From positions 1 to 64,000 of the forward strand of contig NZ_JANDMF010000014.1 in NCBI RefSeq assembly GCF_031626875.1: a stretch of DNA of 64,000 bases. The letters run 5' to 3'. Within the stretch, counting starts at the first letter, position 1. The number at the start of each line of letters is the position of its first letter. The position numbers were made by a program, and so were the translations under genes. Positions 62,441-64,000 of the stretch are shown here, one piece after another. The notes under the pieces were generated by a model. The model worked only from the letters and a program-made list of their open reading frames with translations, had not been told where the DNA came from and did no database searches. This DNA comes from Clostridium sp031626875 (GTDB taxonomy: Bacteria; Bacillota; Clostridia; Clostridiales; Clostridiaceae).

Positions 62441-62613
62441 TTGCTTCCTCCTTATTGATACCATCCTGCTTGAGCATCATACATTTCTTTATACTTACCT
62501 TGTTAAATAAAATTAATTTATTACTCTCTAACATCCCTTCTCAACTATTTATTCATCATCATGGATAACTATTATATTTTATAAAAATCCTCCTAAACCA
62601 ACATTTTATCAGC

Positions 62614-62764
62614 ATATTTTTCAGAACATTACCACAAGTGAGTCTCCAAATTTCTGATTTAGCAAGACAAACTTATTCAACTAATGAGTGCAGATTCTCA
62701 TTTGTAAAAAATATATACAAATGTAACAATATTACCATATTACCATATTTATAGTGAGGAATAT
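62614..62764 (+). repeat. structured repeat element, copy A
   Basis: This 151-nt copy has an outer helix between ATATTTTTCA (62614-62623) and TGAGGAATAT (62755-62764), using two U-G pairs. Inside are counterparts of the two hairpins of copies B and C: AAAT/ATTT around 62650, and a CAAA/TTTG helix around 62669-62704. It is the most divergent copy and has an AT-rich insertion before the 3' arm. Confidence 0.6.
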
Positions 62765-62773
62765 ACTATATAG

Positions 62774-62835
62774 TAAAAAAATAATAGAAGACTATGAACT
62801 TTCAACTTAAGTTGCCTAGCTCATAGTCTTCTATT
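62774..62835 (-). terminator. terminator of the small-peptide gene
   Basis: A perfect 15-bp stem (62783-62797 with 62821-62835) with a 23-nt loop that itself contains the palindrome CAACTTAAGTTG is followed by a U run on the minus strand. It supports transcription of 62862-63041. Confidence 0.8.
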
Positions 62836-62861
62836 GAGTTAAAACTATACGAATACTATTT

Positions 62862-63041
62862 TTATCCACTAAAAAACATTGTTATCATATCTACGAAATA
62901 AAGTAAGGTTCTCCATATAATTGGTGTTAATGCAATTCCTGCAATCAATATACCTCCACCTATTGATAACATTAAACCTGTCCCATCTTGTTCTCCTGAA
63001 AAATTATTTAAAAAGCCTCCCCCAAAATTTATCACTCTCAT
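62862..63041 (-). CDS. 59-residue hydrophobic peptide gene (unannotated)
   Basis: A 60-codon frame starts at ATG 63041 and ends at TAA 62862-62864. The product has a Gly-rich start (RVINFGGGFLNNFSGEQDG), a hydrophobic helix (LMLSIGGGILIAGIALTP) and a second hydrophobic part (IIWRTLLYFVDMITMFFSG). No ribosome site precedes the ATG, so the start is uncertain, but codon use is sensible and a strong terminator follows directly. It could be a secreted peptide, a type I toxin or a small membrane subunit. Structured repeats flank it, and a MacB-type transporter lies beyond. Confidence 0.45.
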   Translation of the reverse strand: MRVINFGGGFLNNFSGEQDGTGLMLSIGGGILIAGIALTPIIWRTLLYFVDMITMFFSG

Positions 63042-63263
63042 TTATTTTTATTATGTAACTATATTGAATAATAAACTTAATTACCATTTCCTTAAGTTTA
63101 AATTATTTTATAATTCTTTCATAGTACCAAAGACCATTTAGCTGAAATGTAAATTTCACCAATTCAATTTCTTTTCTCATATGATATTTTTATTTCTAAT
63201 CCAAATTACTTAAAATTCATAATATTTTTCACCCAAAACTCTTCAAACCCGCATTATGCCAGC

Positions 63264-63374
63264 ATATTCTTCAGAATATTTCCATAAGTGAGCCTCCAAA
63301 TCTATGATTTGGCAAGGCAAACTTACTCAGCGAAGGTACCTGAGTCGAGTTTCCTTAAATATGGTGAAGAATAT
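63264..63374 (+). repeat. structured repeat element, copy B
   Basis: This 111-nt copy has a perfect 10-bp outer helix (ATATTCTTCA 63264-63273 with TGAAGAATAT 63365-63374). Hairpin 1 is CCAAAT-CTATG-ATTTGG (63296-63312). Hairpin 2 is 63319-63352, with AAACT/AGTTT and CTCAG/CTGAG. It folds as a three-way junction. Confidence 0.65.
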
Positions 63375-63382
63375 TTCCATAT

Positions 63383-63487
63383 TTATTCTCAAGAATATCA
63401 TAAAAGAACCCCTAAATTTATAATTTGCTCATTCAAACTTATTCAGCTAAGGTATCTGAGTTGAGTTTACCTAGATATAATGAATAA
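63383..63487 (+). repeat. structured repeat element, copy C
   Basis: This 105-nt copy starts 9 bp after copy B. Its outer helix is TTATTC (63383-63388) with GAATAA (63482-63487), changed in sequence but still paired. Hairpin 2 has AAACT/AGTTT and TTCAG/CTGAG, where one C-G pair of copy B is now U-G. Confidence 0.6.
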
Positions 63488-63493
63488 CATTCT

Positions 63494-63537
63494 TAAAAAA
63501 AATCCTCCACAATGCTTGTTTGCATCATAGAGGATTT
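63494..63537. terminator. terminator downstream of the SDR gene
   Basis: AAATCCTC (63500-63507) pairs with GAGGATTT (63530-63537), with inner ATGC/GCAT pairing and U runs on both strands. It can end the SDR transcript on minus and any RNA from copy C on plus. Confidence 0.75.
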
Positions 63538-63561
63538 CTTTTTATATATTTATTTTCAAAT

Positions 63562-64000
63562 TTATTTTATCCCTCTTATTACATCCATAGATGGACTTCC
63601 ACCATTAAACATATTCTTAATTCTTAGTTCTATAAGCGGATTTAAGTATGGATGTGTAAGTATATAAAATTCTTCTTGTTCAATTGCTTTAAAGATAGCT
63701 GGAGCTACTATATCCATGGAAACTCCACCTTGGATACCTTTATGCTTCATTTCTTCTTCCTTTTTATATAATTCACTTTGATAATATGGTTCACTCATAT
63801 CATTTGCAAATTCCTTTTGTCTATGTCTTTCACAATTGTCAAGATCTGTTGCTATAAATCCCGGACAAAAAACTGACATTTTTATTTTATCTGTCTCACA
63901 TTGAAGATCTAAATAAGTAGATTCAGATAATCCAATTGTTGCAAACTTAGAAGTATGATAAGCTGACATTCCATTTAAATCCAATAGCCCTGCTACAGAT
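63562..64000 (-). CDS. short-chain dehydrogenase/reductase, partial (5' end outside the window)
   Basis: This is the C-terminal 146 codons of an SDR-family oxidoreductase; the frame is open to the right edge. The active-site Tyr-Lys pair is in AYHTSKFATIGLSE, preceded by the SVAGL serine segment, and FCPGFIATDL is the usual loop after it. The Rossmann GxxxGxG motif lies outside. The C-terminal region is longer than average and mostly helical. The substrate is unknown. Confidence 0.88.
   Translation of the reverse strand, partial: SVAGLLDLNGMSAYHTSKFATIGLSESTYLDLQCETDKIKMSVFCPGFIATDLDNCERHRQKEFANDMSEPYYQSELYKKEEEMKHKGIQGGVSMDIVAPAIFKAIEQEEFYILTHPYLNPLIELRIKNMFNGGSPSMDVIRGIK

Noticed and set aside
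62614..63487. A CRISPR array or inverted-repeat transposon remnant.
   Set aside because: The copies are about 105-150 nt, diverged, irregularly spaced and without spacers of constant size. No transposase is near. Helix-preserving changes point to RNA structure.

Overview
The window reads as a chromosomal segment of a low-GC, spore-forming, anaerobic Firmicute, most likely Clostridium sensu stricto. The DNA is strongly AT-rich, Shine-Dalgarno sites are strong and purine-rich, and sigma-A promoters are close to consensus. The gene set fits: SpoVB-type flippases, a Spo0E-like peptide, HPr kinase, HelD, a flavodiiron protein, a SAM-I riboswitch in front of metF-luxS, and a 6S-like RNA. I see no tRNA, rRNA, IS element, prophage or CRISPR array. 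Where an upstream start codon had no ribosome site, I moved the start to the codon with the best Shine-Dalgarno.

Left edge (1-3.4 kb): a PAS-containing sigma-54 activator gene ends beside a near-perfect -24/-12 promoter that points out of the window. A palindrome at enhancer distance lies between them. Next come the C-terminal remnant of what looks like an alpha-L-rhamnosidase and an acyltransferase-3 membrane protein.

The most interesting block (3.4-11 kb, minus strand) is a five-gene nitrogenase-like operon: NifH-like, NifX-like, NifB-like, NifD-like, NifK-like. It has a consensus sigma-A promoter and a strong terminator hairpin just before the first ribosome site, so conditional attenuation is likely. 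All six P-cluster cysteines and both cofactor ligands (Cys, His) can be recognised. The residues essential for N2 reduction in NifD (Gln191, His195) are replaced by Trp and Phe, and no nifE/nifN is present. This fits a NifB-cofactor reductase of the methylthio-alkane-reductase type or an undescribed relative, not a nitrogenase. Upstream lie a GltD/NfnB-like flavoprotein and a CdaR-type regulator.

11-23.6 kb: a flavodoxin-family protein divergent from a PucR-type regulator, an AzgA-like purine permease, a metal section (HMA-TauE/SafE-cupredoxin fusion, ZIP transporter, Fur-family-like box, zinc-knuckle-less S4 paralogue), Ogt, a NERD-domain protein and a lipoprotein. 23.6-29.4 kb: a folate operon (pabA-pabB-pabC-HD protein-folP-folBK) divergent from a PHP phosphoesterase. 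29.4-36.6 kb: an orphan holin, a C26 amidohydrolase, a secreted GH16 glucanase, a lipoprotein, M18 peptidase-hprK-DUF896, a Spo0E-like peptide and 6S RNA. 36.7-46.3 kb: flavodiiron protein, HelD, a candidate small RNA, an ECF S-component, metF-luxS under a SAM-I riboswitch, a TagO-type transferase, a cation/proton antiporter behind an attenuator, and an Lrp regulator. 46.6-62.4 kb: B12-radical-SAM protein, M29 aminopeptidase, two SpoVB-type flippases, an RluA enzyme, an M20 amidohydrolase, an FtsA-like protein and a MacB-type ABC transporter. The right end (62.6-63.5 kb) has three divergent copies of a plus-strand structured element whose helices are kept by compensatory and G-U changes, flanking an unannotated 59-residue membrane-peptide gene. 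A partial SDR gene runs off the right edge.
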